Assembly (NCBI GenBank): GCA_030679955.1
Contig: JAUXSF010000009.1
Coordinates: 124,001-188,000 of the forward strand
Reading direction: 5' to 3'
DNA from: Chlamydiales bacterium
GTDB taxonomy: Bacteria > Chlamydiota > Chlamydiia > Chlamydiales > JAJFMA01
Length of the DNA: 64,000 nucleotides
The translations under genes and the position numbers were made by a program. Of the stretch, positions 31,226 through 39,296 are shown piece by piece. Below the pieces are notes generated by a model, which was not told the DNA's origin, made no database searches, and was given only the letters and a program-made list of their open reading frames with translations. Every line of letters begins with the position of its first letter. Within the stretch, counting starts at the first letter, position 1.

Positions 31226-34006
31226 CTAAGCATCCACCTCTTTTTTCGAGTAGGGACTGTATCCCTTAGCTTGCAGCAGGGCTTCTACCGCCTCAATATT
31301 TGCAAACTGCTGAACTTGCTTTTCATTTTCGATCAGTACATGTGCTTCGTCACTGATTATTATTGCTGATTTGTTAAATCTGCAGTCGCAGTGAACGACT
31401 TTTCCGTTATCGTTAACAGAAATTACAAAGTTGCCAATTTCTTCATAATAACCATCAGGCCGCCTGATTAACCATGTATTTATGGGAAGGATGGCTTCCG
31501 CACCTTCTCCGTCTATAGACATATCAATATGATCGGGTAACGCACTCACTTTATTCGCGAGAGACACCAGCAGATCATCCCTGTCTCCTGAGTCGTCTAT
31601 TGTATACAAATGACCTTCGAAAACATCTGAAAGGTCTATTTTAGACAACTTCGTTAAACCATCTAACGTCTTTTCACAAAGGGTAAACATAGTACTACTG
31701 GCACGACAAAGTGTAAAACCGAGGGGCTTATCGTCCGGATCAAAAACACCTTCCATATCAACTTTCAAGCCAGCCCTCCTCATAAGTTCTATCGCTTTTT
31801 CCTGTTGAATTCGCAAGCAATTAGCGCGGGAGACGTCCTTTAACTCGATAGCAGCAGTCGCTTTAACATTACTCAGTAAGCTTTCCGCTGCACGCTTCCT
31901 ATTTTCTGTTTCTGCAGGGCCGACCTGCATCGCATCTTTAGCCGCTGTGGCCACTTTATCCATTACTTGTTCGAAATTAAGGGATGAGCCTTGACACCAC
32001 TCACGAATCTCCAAGACATCAAGGCCTAAATAATTTGCACCATCGATAATCGTGTCAATGGGGTCGTAACCCAATTTGGCCAATCCGTGGTGATCTTTTT
32101 GCACCCGAGCAAGCTCAGATGGGTCAATATAACCTGAACTGAGATTCTCTTCGAGCCGGAGCGCCACGTGCAAAACTGCATAGAACTTCAAGTCCGGATA
32201 GCATGCAAACATGAAATCTCTTAAATTGACCACATCAGGGTCGCTTGCAGCACGTTCCATCGCTTCAGCCCTTTCACTCATCGCCGCTAAAATATTTTTA
32301 GAATTCCACCACCCGGCTGGTAAGCCCTCTAAACGAGCCTTAGATGAAGGAAGATCTACAAAATGACGCAACTCACCGACTCGTTCTTTCCATAAAGCAG
32401 CTTCGGCGCGCAGAGAGTCGCGGTCGACCTCTGATAACGGTTCATAGGCTTGATCGCTTCTTAAAAAACCCGAGCGAAACGGGGGGATAACTTTTCCCGC
32501 CCAAGCCATCGGGCGGTTTGTTTGCGGCAAGCTTCTAGAATTATCAAAAAAACTAATCTTGCCACCTTCATCAACAAGCACGTTTGATCCATGAGCATCG
32601 AACATCCCCATACCTATTTGGGTAGTAACACCTATGATGGTCTCTTCCATATTCAAGTCTTTTTTATCACCATGAAGCTGGTTTAACGTTTGCCCTTCGT
32701 GGGCAGCCTGAATACTTCCCCTGGGTCGGTCGAAGGCATGTGTCTCCAGGTTAATGGTGCGAAAGTCTCCCTTATCATCAATAATCCCGACCTCTTTACC
32801 CTTTGAGGAGTTCGAGATATCCTGCTTAGTGATCATATCCATTCGTCCAGTCGGAACAAAACGCCGCTCCATACCCATCAAGACAGCAGCATCGTACATA
32901 AAATGCTCCATCGCAGATGCTGCTTCCTCATCCTGTGCGCCTATTTTGTAATAACCGATAAGCTTGCCATCATTGTCATAGACCTTTTTAACAATGTTTG
33001 CGGATATGCCAAGAGCAGCTACTTCCGCTTCTTGCTTCAATAGCCAGGCTTTGCCATCTCTCTTAACCTTTTGCAGTTTAGTTTGGTTAGCCAAAGCACT
33101 TTCAGTTATACGCCCTTTCGGTGAAATGGACGGCACGGCTGAAGCTTCCGCCGATGGACTCTTAGAAGCTAACGCTTCTATTGCCTGTCTAAACTCTGCA
33201 ACCCCCGCCTCCGTCAAAGTTCGGTTTCCTGACAAATACTTACCCATTGTGACTCGGTATTCCATTGGGAAGTCTTGCAGCGTTAATCCTTGCAGAATCT
33301 CAGGTTGATTCTCAAAACTCGAAACAACTTCAGATATTTTCTTTAAATTGTTGTGGAGTATCCAAACTTTGCCAGCTATTTGAGGCGTAAAAGCAGGGTC
33401 TTCAGGCACCTCATATGCCCCTCTCAAATACTGCAGACACTCTTTAATAAGCGGACATTGCTTTTGCTGCTTACACAAGCGCTCAGCCTCTTGAGCAGTC
33501 ACGCATTTACCCAAATGGAGGTGACGATCCCGCACTCCCACTTGACGGTCCACAACCTTCTGAGCAGCTTGTCTAATCTGGTCCGCTTTATCGGACTTAT
33601 CATCCCCAATTAGCAGTCCCGCCGCCTCTTCAATATGGACGCGCTGAGTCTCTAGCTGTGCATCTGATAAGTGTGGAGCCATCTCTAAGGTAGTAGCCAG
33701 TGATTCAATAGGATCCCCCTTAGACTTCTCAACCCCAGCTAAAACCCCAGCTCCTAAAGCGTCTATCCGCCTTTCTTTGTGTGCCTTGTTCAGACCAACT
33801 TTAGATAAAATACTATCCTGATTGATTTTGAGCGTCTTTAACGCTTTGATGCTTATGGATGTAGAGTCCTTACTAGCAAATACTTCACCCAACGGCTTGC
33901 TCGTTTTCTGAACAGCAACCTTCCCGCTGCCCTTCGCTACAGCGCCCCCTTCCGGATCAACGCTCGGAGAGTATTCGCTTCCACTGCTCACTCCACTTAA
34001 TACCAT
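31226..34006 (-). CDS. Candidate effector with PI3/4-kinase-like core and C-terminal SH2-like module (longer paralog)
   Basis: 926 residues. Clear paralog of the 28469-30931 product over most of its length. The kinase-like elements are conserved: IGYYKIG (Lys354), MEHFMYDAAV (Glu367), RFVPTGRM, GMFDAHGSNVLVD (Asp470, His472, Asn475), SFFDN (Asp488). The extra 100 residues at the C-terminus (about 826-926) read like an SH2 domain: 'HIDMSIDGEGAEAIL', 'NTWLIRR' (Arg848 at the phosphotyrosine-binding position), 'NFVISV', 'GKVVH' (His872), and a final 'VQQFANIEAVEALL'. The N-terminus is Ser/Lys-rich without a signal peptide, as expected for type III secretion. Both activities are inferred from motifs. 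Confidence 0.75.
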   Translation of the reverse strand: MVLSGVSSGSEYSPSVDPEGGAVAKGSGKVAVQKTSKPLGEVFASKDSTSISIKALKTLKINQDSILSKVGLNKAHKERRIDALGAGVLAGVEKSKGDPIESLATTLEMAPHLSDAQLETQRVHIEEAAGLLIGDDKSDKADQIRQAAQKVVDRQVGVRDRHLHLGKCVTAQEAERLCKQQKQCPLIKECLQYLRGAYEVPEDPAFTPQIAGKVWILHNNLKKISEVVSSFENQPEILQGLTLQDFPMEYRVTMGKYLSGNRTLTEAGVAEFRQAIEALASKSPSAEASAVPSISPKGRITESALANQTKLQKVKRDGKAWLLKQEAEVAALGISANIVKKVYDNDGKLIGYYKIGAQDEEAASAMEHFMYDAAVLMGMERRFVPTGRMDMITKQDISNSSKGKEVGIIDDKGDFRTINLETHAFDRPRGSIQAAHEGQTLNQLHGDKKDLNMEETIIGVTTQIGMGMFDAHGSNVLVDEGGKISFFDNSRSLPQTNRPMAWAGKVIPPFRSGFLRSDQAYEPLSEVDRDSLRAEAALWKERVGELRHFVDLPSSKARLEGLPAGWWNSKNILAAMSERAEAMERAASDPDVVNLRDFMFACYPDLKFYAVLHVALRLEENLSSGYIDPSELARVQKDHHGLAKLGYDPIDTIIDGANYLGLDVLEIREWCQGSSLNFEQVMDKVATAAKDAMQVGPAETENRKRAAESLLSNVKATAAIELKDVSRANCLRIQQEKAIELMRRAGLKVDMEGVFDPDDKPLGFTLCRASSTMFTLCEKTLDGLTKLSKIDLSDVFEGHLYTIDDSGDRDDLLVSLANKVSALPDHIDMSIDGEGAEAILPINTWLIRRPDGYYEEIGNFVISVNDNGKVVHCDCRFNKSAIIISDEAHVLIENEKQVQQFANIEAVEALLQAKGYSPYSKKEVDA

Positions 34007-34122
34007 AACAGCACCTAATTAAAATCATTTTTAACTTAATTATATTATTTATTATTTAACATTACTAGACATCATTATTATCTATCAAATTACTTAACGA
34101 GAGGCAGCTGAGTGTTACGACC

Positions 34123-36132
34123 ATGATGCTCGCTGACTGCTGGTTCAAAAAAGGGGAAGCTGCTATCCTGAAGCGCCTTTTAGCTTTCAAATGGATGGTT
34201 ATCTTGAAGTTACTTCTTAAAGCCGCCCTTCAAAATCGGCGTCATCTTGTGATCCTCAGTGTCACAGTAATAGCCATGATCTTCTTTACCTTTGCCTCTC
34301 AGCTTGAGGGACTTGCACTGGCTATTATCACGAAGAAAGGCCCTGACTTCTTTGAACTCTTTGCCCCCATGAAGGATGGCCAGCTTGTTAAGAGCACAGC
34401 CATATCCAAAGAGCAGTTTGAGGAGCGTTGGACCCAACTAGACGCTTCTGGTGACAATGTTGTTACCTTGGACAATACAATAGCGTTCATGGATGTTCAT
34501 GGAACGGATCGAGTCTCCAAAGCCATCGATTACGCGAATAATTGGTTTCACTTCGATGAAGGAGTAGCTAATTTAGCCATCTTTTTGATCTTTGTAGCCC
34601 TGCTAAAAGCCGTTTCACAGTTTTGTCATCGCTACAGCACACGCCTTATCGCTATTCGCGTAAGCCGTGACCTGCGGCAAAGCTATTTTGAGCACTTACA
34701 ATCGCTGCCAATGGAGTTCTACCAAAAGCACGATATTGGAGGCCTCTCCACCCGTGCCGTCGGCGACGCCGGGGTTATTGCAGAAGCGCTAACAGCTACT
34801 TTGATTAACTACTTCCAATCGCCATTTGTGATACTGACCTCGCTCATTTGGTGCTTCCTAACCAGCTGGCAACTGACTCTGTTAGTCTTCGTGGGACTCC
34901 CCTTCCTGGCCGCCCCGATTTTCCTTATAGCCCGCCAAGTTAAGAAAATTTCACGGCAAATTCAAAAGAACCAAGAAGGCTTTGCAGCCGTACTCATCGA
35001 CTTTTTTGCAGGTATCCAAACAGTAAAAGTCTTTGCCATGGAAGACTTTTCACTAAAAAAATATCGCGAACAAAATGAACGTCTAGCCTATCTGGAACAA
35101 AAGGGTGCGCGTTACGACCTATCCTCCAGACCGATTGTTCATACCATTGGCGTCCTGTGCATCGCCAGCGTCATGCTATTCGGTATGCACGTGCTTCAGA
35201 TGAGCGTGACATCCATCTTGCTATATTGTGCCCTGCTGTACTTGCTATACGAGCCCATCAAGAAATTTGCCGAAGAGAACAACCAAATTCAGCGAGGCAT
35301 AGCCGCCGCAGAACGTATGTACGAGGTGATGTCCATCACACCCCGTATTCAAGATGATCCAAACGCGGAAACATTTAACAGCTTCGAAGATACCATTGAG
35401 TTCGACAATATTTGGTTCAGGTACGCTGACAAATGGATCTTGAAAGGATTGAGCTTCACCGTTAAAAAAGGCGAAACGATAGCCCTCGTAGGCCCAACAG
35501 GAGCCGGTAAATCCACAATTGTGCAACTGCTGCCACGCCTTTACGACGTCGAAAAAGGCGAAATCCGTATTGATGGCAAACCACTAAAAAATTACACACA
35601 ACGCTCCCTACGCGACCAAATAGCTTTTGTGCCTCAGAAGCCATTCCTCTTCATGGACACCGTCGCAGAAAACATCGCCTTTGGACGTCCTTTTAGCCGA
35701 GATAAGGTTCACATTGCTGCCAAGAGAGCCTATGCCGATGAGTTTGTTACCCAATTAACCGAAGGCTACGACACCTACCTGGCCGAAGCTGGCAAAAACC
35801 TCTCAGGAGGCCAGCAGCAACGCCTCGCCATCGCTCGCGCCTTGGTTAAAGACGCCCCTATTTTGGTTTTAGACGAAGCGACATCCTCTTTGGACAACCT
35901 AAGCGAGATACGCATTAAACAAGCCTTGATCGATCTACATGGCACCATGACGCAGATCATCATTGCTCACCGCCTATCCACGATTGAAGATGCCGACCGC
36001 ATCATCTACATCGAAGAAGGCGTTAAAATCGCTGAAGGTACCAAGGATGAACTTCTAGCCACATGTCTGCCCTTCAGAGCCTTGTGGGAAGCTCGCCACA
36101 AACCTGAATTGACAGAAGCTCTGGTACCATAA
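34123..36132 (+). CDS. msbA: MsbA-like ABC exporter (membrane domain fused to ATPase)
   Basis: 669-residue half-transporter, expected to work as a homodimer in the inner membrane; MsbA homologs flip lipid A. The membrane domain spans about residues 50-380, the ATPase about 425-660, with Walker A GPTGAGKST, signature LSGGQQQR, Walker B ILVLDEATSSLD and H-loop IAHRLST. The loop between membrane helices 1 and 2 is unusually long (about 80 residues). Start uncertain: the first 40 residues are atypical and a later ATG near 34192 is possible. It overlaps queC by one base (TAATG). In Chlamydia trachomatis the msbA homolog adjoins accA, as I recall; here about 9 kb of effector-like genes separates them. 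Confidence 0.9.
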   Translation: MMLADCWFKKGEAAILKRLLAFKWMVILKLLLKAALQNRRHLVILSVTVIAMIFFTFASQLEGLALAIITKKGPDFFELFAPMKDGQLVKSTAISKEQFEERWTQLDASGDNVVTLDNTIAFMDVHGTDRVSKAIDYANNWFHFDEGVANLAIFLIFVALLKAVSQFCHRYSTRLIAIRVSRDLRQSYFEHLQSLPMEFYQKHDIGGLSTRAVGDAGVIAEALTATLINYFQSPFVILTSLIWCFLTSWQLTLLVFVGLPFLAAPIFLIARQVKKISRQIQKNQEGFAAVLIDFFAGIQTVKVFAMEDFSLKKYREQNERLAYLEQKGARYDLSSRPIVHTIGVLCIASVMLFGMHVLQMSVTSILLYCALLYLLYEPIKKFAEENNQIQRGIAAAERMYEVMSITPRIQDDPNAETFNSFEDTIEFDNIWFRYADKWILKGLSFTVKKGETIALVGPTGAGKSTIVQLLPRLYDVEKGEIRIDGKPLKNYTQRSLRDQIAFVPQKPFLFMDTVAENIAFGRPFSRDKVHIAAKRAYADEFVTQLTEGYDTYLAEAGKNLSGGQQQRLAIARALVKDAPILVLDEATSSLDNLSEIRIKQALIDLHGTMTQIIIAHRLSTIEDADRIIYIEEGVKIAEGTKDELLATCLPFRALWEARHKPELTEALVP

Positions 36133-36785
36133 TGCGCGCAGTGGTCATACATTCAGGCGGAATGGACTCCTCCACCTGCCTGAAACTCGCTATCGACGAG
36201 TTTGGCGTAGATAACGTCACCGCCTTGGCATTTAATTACCGCCAGCGCAACATCAATGAGTTAGAGGCTGGCGCAAAAATATGCGCTGAGTGGGGTGTTA
36301 AGCGTAAAGTACTCGATCTTCCGGTCTTTGCAGAAGTCACCCAAAGCGCCCTTTTAGACTCCTCCCTGCCATTAGAGAGCATTGACGGCAAGCCATACTC
36401 AGCTTGGGTTGTTGGGCGTAATGGCATCATGTTTCAGATCGGCGGAATATTTGCACAGCATGTTGGCGCTGATACATTGTGGACGGGTGTCATGCAGCGC
36501 CCTGATTCTAACAGTGGTTACCCAGATTGCTCACAGCACTATGTCAGCTTGAAACAGCAAGCCTTGCGCATTGATTTGGGTAATCCACATTTTGAAATAC
36601 GCGCACCTTTGATCGATATGACTAAAGCGGAAAGTTTTGCACTAGCACACCAACTAGGCATTCTTGATTTCTTGCTTGCTAATACGGTTACCTGTTATGA
36701 AGGCATTCCAGAGCAAGGTTGTGGACAATGCGCATGTTGCGTGTTGCGCAATGAGGGACTTCGTGAATTTTTGATGCATAAATAG
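36132..36785 (+). CDS. queC: 7-cyano-7-deazaguanine synthase
   Basis: Makes preQ0, the precursor of queuosine in tRNA, from 7-carboxy-7-deazaguanine with ATP and ammonia. 217 residues, normal. PP-loop 'HSGGMDSSTCL' at the N-terminus and the C-terminal zinc cluster 'CYEGIPEQGCGQCACCVLR' are both intact. Start overlaps the exporter stop by one base, so the two are translationally coupled. No other queuosine gene is visible in the window. Confidence 0.95.
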   Translation: MRAVVIHSGGMDSSTCLKLAIDEFGVDNVTALAFNYRQRNINELEAGAKICAEWGVKRKVLDLPVFAEVTQSALLDSSLPLESIDGKPYSAWVVGRNGIMFQIGGIFAQHVGADTLWTGVMQRPDSNSGYPDCSQHYVSLKQQALRIDLGNPHFEIRAPLIDMTKAESFALAHQLGILDFLLANTVTCYEGIPEQGCGQCACCVLRNEGLREFLMHK

Positions 36786-36795
36786 CAATTTGCTG

Positions 36796-36825
36796 TTGTC
36801 GAAAATAACGAGATTGCAGTAAGAT
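36796..36825 (+). promoter_or_regulatory. Candidate tRNA-Asn promoter
   Basis: TTGTCG (36796-36801), 18-bp spacer, TAAGAT (36820-36825), ending 15 bp before the tRNA. Confidence 0.4.
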
Positions 36826-36840
36826 CTGGCACTATCCTGT

Positions 36841-36912
36841 TCCGGGTTAGCTCAGCGGTAGAGCAGTGGACTGTTAATCCATTGGTCGTAGGTTCGAATC
36901 CTACACCCGGAG
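36841..36912 (+). tRNA. tRNA-Asn (anticodon GTT)
   Basis: Cloverleaf readable by eye: acceptor stem TCCGGGT (36841-36847) / ACCCGGA (36905-36911), D-loop with AGCTCAGCGGTAGAGC, anticodon loop CTGTTAA (anticodon GTT), T-arm GTAGGTTCGAATCCTAC, discriminator G. No encoded CCA. The 3' half is duplicated at 39297-39338. Confidence 0.97.
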
Positions 36913-36915
36913 ACT
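36874..36915. repeat. attL-like site: 3' end of tRNA-Asn, duplicated at 39297
   Basis: These 42 bp, from the anticodon to just past the tRNA end, recur at 39297-39338 with one mismatch. Duplications of a tRNA 3' end starting in the anticodon loop are the usual product of site-specific integration by tyrosine recombinases. The copies bracket the AbiE cassette. No integrase is present. Confidence 0.75.
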
Positions 36916-36917
36916 TC

Positions 36918-36955
36918 GGCAGTTGCGGCGAAAGCCATAACTGCCATTTTTTTTG
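36918..36955 (+). terminator. tRNA-Asn terminator (copy 1 of 3)
   Basis: Stem GGCAGTT-gc-GGC, loop GAAA, GCC-at-AACTGCC, then a T-run of eight. The same module recurs at about 39339-39373 and 41102-41140. Confidence 0.9.
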
Positions 36956-36972
36956 CCTGTGAAAGATGGGAA

Positions 36973-37022
36973 TGGACTCGATGGACCTTATGGACGATAT
37001 AGACCTTATGGACAGCTGTCCA
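36973..37022 (+). repeat. 9-bp-unit tandem repeat (TGGACCTTA type), copy 1
   Basis: TGGACTCGA, TGGACCTTA, TGGACGATA, TAGACCTTA, then TGGACAGCTGTCCA, a palindrome that closes the array. Related arrays occur at 41147, 47388, 51173, 53251 and 54744. The remaining stretch to the next gene (37023-37256) shows no feature I can name. Confidence 0.8.
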
Positions 37023-37256
37023 TGCCATTTGAATTTTTATTGTTTCTGGTGACTGAATTTTGTATGCTTACAGGCGGTGTGCGGCCCTGGGTTCAAATAC
37101 TGGGTTGTGAACGTTAGTCTCAGGGCATCAGAACTGCTTTATGCGTTAATCCCGTTTACGGGAGTGCCAATCACATTAGGGAGCACACCACCTTTACTTT
37201 TCATTCGCTAAATCACGTCTAAATTGCATGTGCCGCAAAGCGTCGCCGGAAAAACG

Positions 37257-37562
37257 ATGAACAAACAAGACTTCTTAAAGCTAGACACCATTACTAAAAC
37301 TTCACTCATCATCGCAATGTATCTTCGAAACGAACTGGAAGATTTTCACTCGAAGCACCTATCCGATTCACAAATGATGGAACTTAACCCTATTATTCGC
37401 CAAGCTACCTACAACATTTTAACCTATTTAGAGCTAGCTGGCGGCGGTGATATCGCAGCCCAAAGGGTCATCGATTTCCAAATGATTTTGATACCCGATT
37501 ATTGGGAACTTCCTAGCAAGGATTCCCCAAGAGAATATCTAGATGAAGTGTCCAAACTTTAA
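37257..37562 (+). CDS. Small hypothetical protein in the AbiE cassette
   Basis: 101 residues from ATG 37257 (the reading frame extends to 37224). Helical, hydrophilic, with a strand of hydrophobic residues in 'TSLIIAMYLRNEL'. Not recognised. Its last 50 bp and the bases behind are duplicated at 39238-39290 with small changes, directly beside the second tRNA-Asn 3' end, so it belongs to the integrated material. It converges on the AbiEii gene. Confidence 0.55.
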   Translation: MNKQDFLKLDTITKTSLIIAMYLRNELEDFHSKHLSDSQMMELNPIIRQATYNILTYLELAGGGDIAAQRVIDFQMILIPDYWELPSKDSPREYLDEVSKL

Positions 37563-37595
37563 AGACTGAAAAGCAAATCATCTTTAATTAACCGA

Positions 37596-38468
37596 TTAAT
37601 CATCCACAACTCGTAAATGGCCCATAAGATCATGGAAAAATGAGGTCGACCAAATTGCTAATCTTTGTTTATCAGGAATAAACATGGCAATATCTGACTT
37701 TGCTAATTCCCAATCAATCTCGTCTATTTTTGCGTGCACTCTTTCTAATAATTCGCTTTCTCCAAATTTCTCATCTGGATGTAAGTGCTTAGTTTGCTTC
37801 ATTCGCTCCCTCAGATGGACTAAATTTACAGGAATGCCGCTTTGTATATACCAGATAACATCATACCAATCTCTCCCCTTGATCCGTTTCTTCCAGTTGC
37901 GGCAAAGAGCCGCGTGCATTTTACCCGCGAAAAGATCGGCGATCGCGTATGTAGCAACATAAAAAGGAACAGGGTTTTTGACTAATTTGCTTTCCAAAGG
38001 TAAGTGCAACAGAGGTGGGTCGGTATCAATCTCGAGTTTAATCTGAATCTTTTGTTCAGGATGAACTCCCTTTATTTTGGTTTTTTCATGGATTGACAAA
38101 AGCATCGACAGAGTGTTTCCTTTCAAAAATGCAGACCAAATCCCCGTTTCTGCATTTTTTTCACGTAGATCTATATCCAACTCAAACCCCATCGCCATTA
38201 GCTCCTGGTGCATTCCATGCAGAAATGGAGTAAAGTCAAAATCCGGATTAGGTTTCAAAAGGGAAAAGTCGAGGTCTTCACTATATCTATCTAATCCATG
38301 TAAAATTCGTAAGGCCGTTCCTCCATAAAAAACAGCATGTTGAAAAAATAAGTGACGAGCCAATCCTAAGAGGGCTGTTTGTTGTAAAATTTCCCTCAAT
38401 TTATCGATTTGAGGCATGGTATCTGGGTAGCTATTAAGCATCTGTTTAATGCTTAAATCAAAATTCAT
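37596..38468 (-). CDS. AbiEii-type nucleotidyltransferase toxin
   Basis: 290 residues. The nucleotidyltransferase core is clear: VFYGGTALRIL (about residues 46-56), then 'RYSEDLDFSLL' (about 62-72) with the catalytic acidic pair, and a later 'IQIKLEIDTDPP' with the third acidic position. In the AbiE family the toxin blocks growth by modifying tRNA, and the module can act as an abortive-infection or stabilising system; activity here is inferred. The start overlaps the antitoxin gene by 4 bp. Both genes lie in a segment bracketed by tRNA-Asn 3' ends. Confidence 0.9.
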   Translation of the reverse strand: MNFDLSIKQMLNSYPDTMPQIDKLREILQQTALLGLARHLFFQHAVFYGGTALRILHGLDRYSEDLDFSLLKPNPDFDFTPFLHGMHQELMAMGFELDIDLREKNAETGIWSAFLKGNTLSMLLSIHEKTKIKGVHPEQKIQIKLEIDTDPPLLHLPLESKLVKNPVPFYVATYAIADLFAGKMHAALCRNWKKRIKGRDWYDVIWYIQSGIPVNLVHLRERMKQTKHLHPDEKFGESELLERVHAKIDEIDWELAKSDIAMFIPDKQRLAIWSTSFFHDLMGHLRVVDD

Positions 38469-39100
38469 AATACTCCTACTAGATCTGTCAGGTAATAAAC
38501 ATGCTTAGAGTGATAAGCCCTTGCTATATCGTTTAATAATTCTTTATTTAGTCCATGAAAGCACTCTCGATCCATTCGTTTTGATTCCAACAATTCATCC
38601 TTAAGTTGCTCCTTATCCAATTTCTTACATGTTTTAAAAACCATATCGGCTAAAGCTTTTTCGGGACTAGCTATTAAAAATCCCCCTATAAAGTCTGGAG
38701 ATTTTTTTTGTGTAATCCCTATGGGGTAACTCCCGGAAGACAAAGTGAAGTATGAAAAATCTGCCACAGAAGTGTGATACTCTTTATTTCTCCCTAATGT
38801 CATGCTTGTGACGGTGTGCACCCTTTCGGGAATCATACCATAAAATGATAGTGCCCATTCCATGCTCACATAGGAGGGGCCGTAGAGAAGGTTCGCTACT
38901 TGCTCAAACGGAATAACTTTAGAAGATCCATGTGTAATTTTTTCCCTGATTAGATAAAACCCGTTTTTCAGCCGAATTAACTCTTCATTTCTCACCATTC
39001 TTAAAATTGCTTCTCGAGGCTTCTTATAGTCGGCTAAAATCGTCAGGAGTGTCTGTGCATCTATGTAAGGTGTTTCAACGGATTTGAATAAATTTTTCAT
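38465..39100 (-). CDS. AbiEi-type antitoxin / transcriptional repressor
   Basis: 211 residues. An N-terminal winged-helix-like part (about 1-60: 'PYIDAQTLLTILADYKKPREAILRMVRNEELIRLKNGFYLI') precedes 'PSYVSMEWALSFYGMIPE', the pattern of AbiEi C-terminal domains. AbiEi proteins neutralise AbiEii and repress their own operon by binding inverted repeats in the promoter. Exactly such repeats are present upstream (39128-39168 and 39183-39219). First gene of the two-gene operon. Confidence 0.9.
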   Translation of the reverse strand: MKNLFKSVETPYIDAQTLLTILADYKKPREAILRMVRNEELIRLKNGFYLIREKITHGSSKVIPFEQVANLLYGPSYVSMEWALSFYGMIPERVHTVTSMTLGRNKEYHTSVADFSYFTLSSGSYPIGITQKKSPDFIGGFLIASPEKALADMVFKTCKKLDKEQLKDELLESKRMDRECFHGLNKELLNDIARAYHSKHVYYLTDLVGVL

Positions 39101-39127
39101 AACTCTACAGGCTCGCTCTTTCTATTA

Positions 39128-39168
39128 TTTTACCAAAATTCCTATTTTTAATGGGAATCCTGGTAAAA
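39128..39168. promoter_or_regulatory. Inverted repeat 1, candidate AbiEi operator
   Basis: TTTTACCA-aa-ATTCC ... GGAAT-cc-TGGTAAAA, perfectly symmetric about position 39148, 28 bp upstream of the antitoxin start. Confidence 0.7.
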
Positions 39169-39182
39169 ATCTATGTAAAATC

Positions 39183-39219
39183 CAGCCAAAATTACCGCCT
39201 ATAGTGGGAATTCTGGCTG
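39183..39219. promoter_or_regulatory. Inverted repeat 2, candidate AbiEi operator
   Basis: CAGCCA-aa-ATTAC ... GGAAT-tc-TGGCTG, symmetric about 39201. It shares the half-site CCA-aa-ATT(C/A)C with repeat 1; the centres are 53 bp apart, about five helix turns. Confidence 0.7.
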
Positions 39220-39237
39220 AAAATTCAATCGCTTCCT

Positions 39238-39290
39238 AGCAAGAACTCCCCAAGAGAATATCTAGATGAAGTGCCAAACTTTAAATATTG
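39238..39290 (+). repeat. Duplicate of the 3' end of the gene at 37257-37562
   Basis: AGCAAGAACTCCCCAAGAGA and the bases to 39290 match 37516-37571 with a few substitutions and one deleted base. No intact reading frame. It directly precedes the second tRNA-Asn 3' end. Confidence 0.8.
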
Positions 39291-39296
39291 AAAGGT

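Noticed and set aside
36973-37022. CRISPR-like array
   Set aside because: The repeats are 9-bp units in direct contact without spacers, and no cas genes are near.
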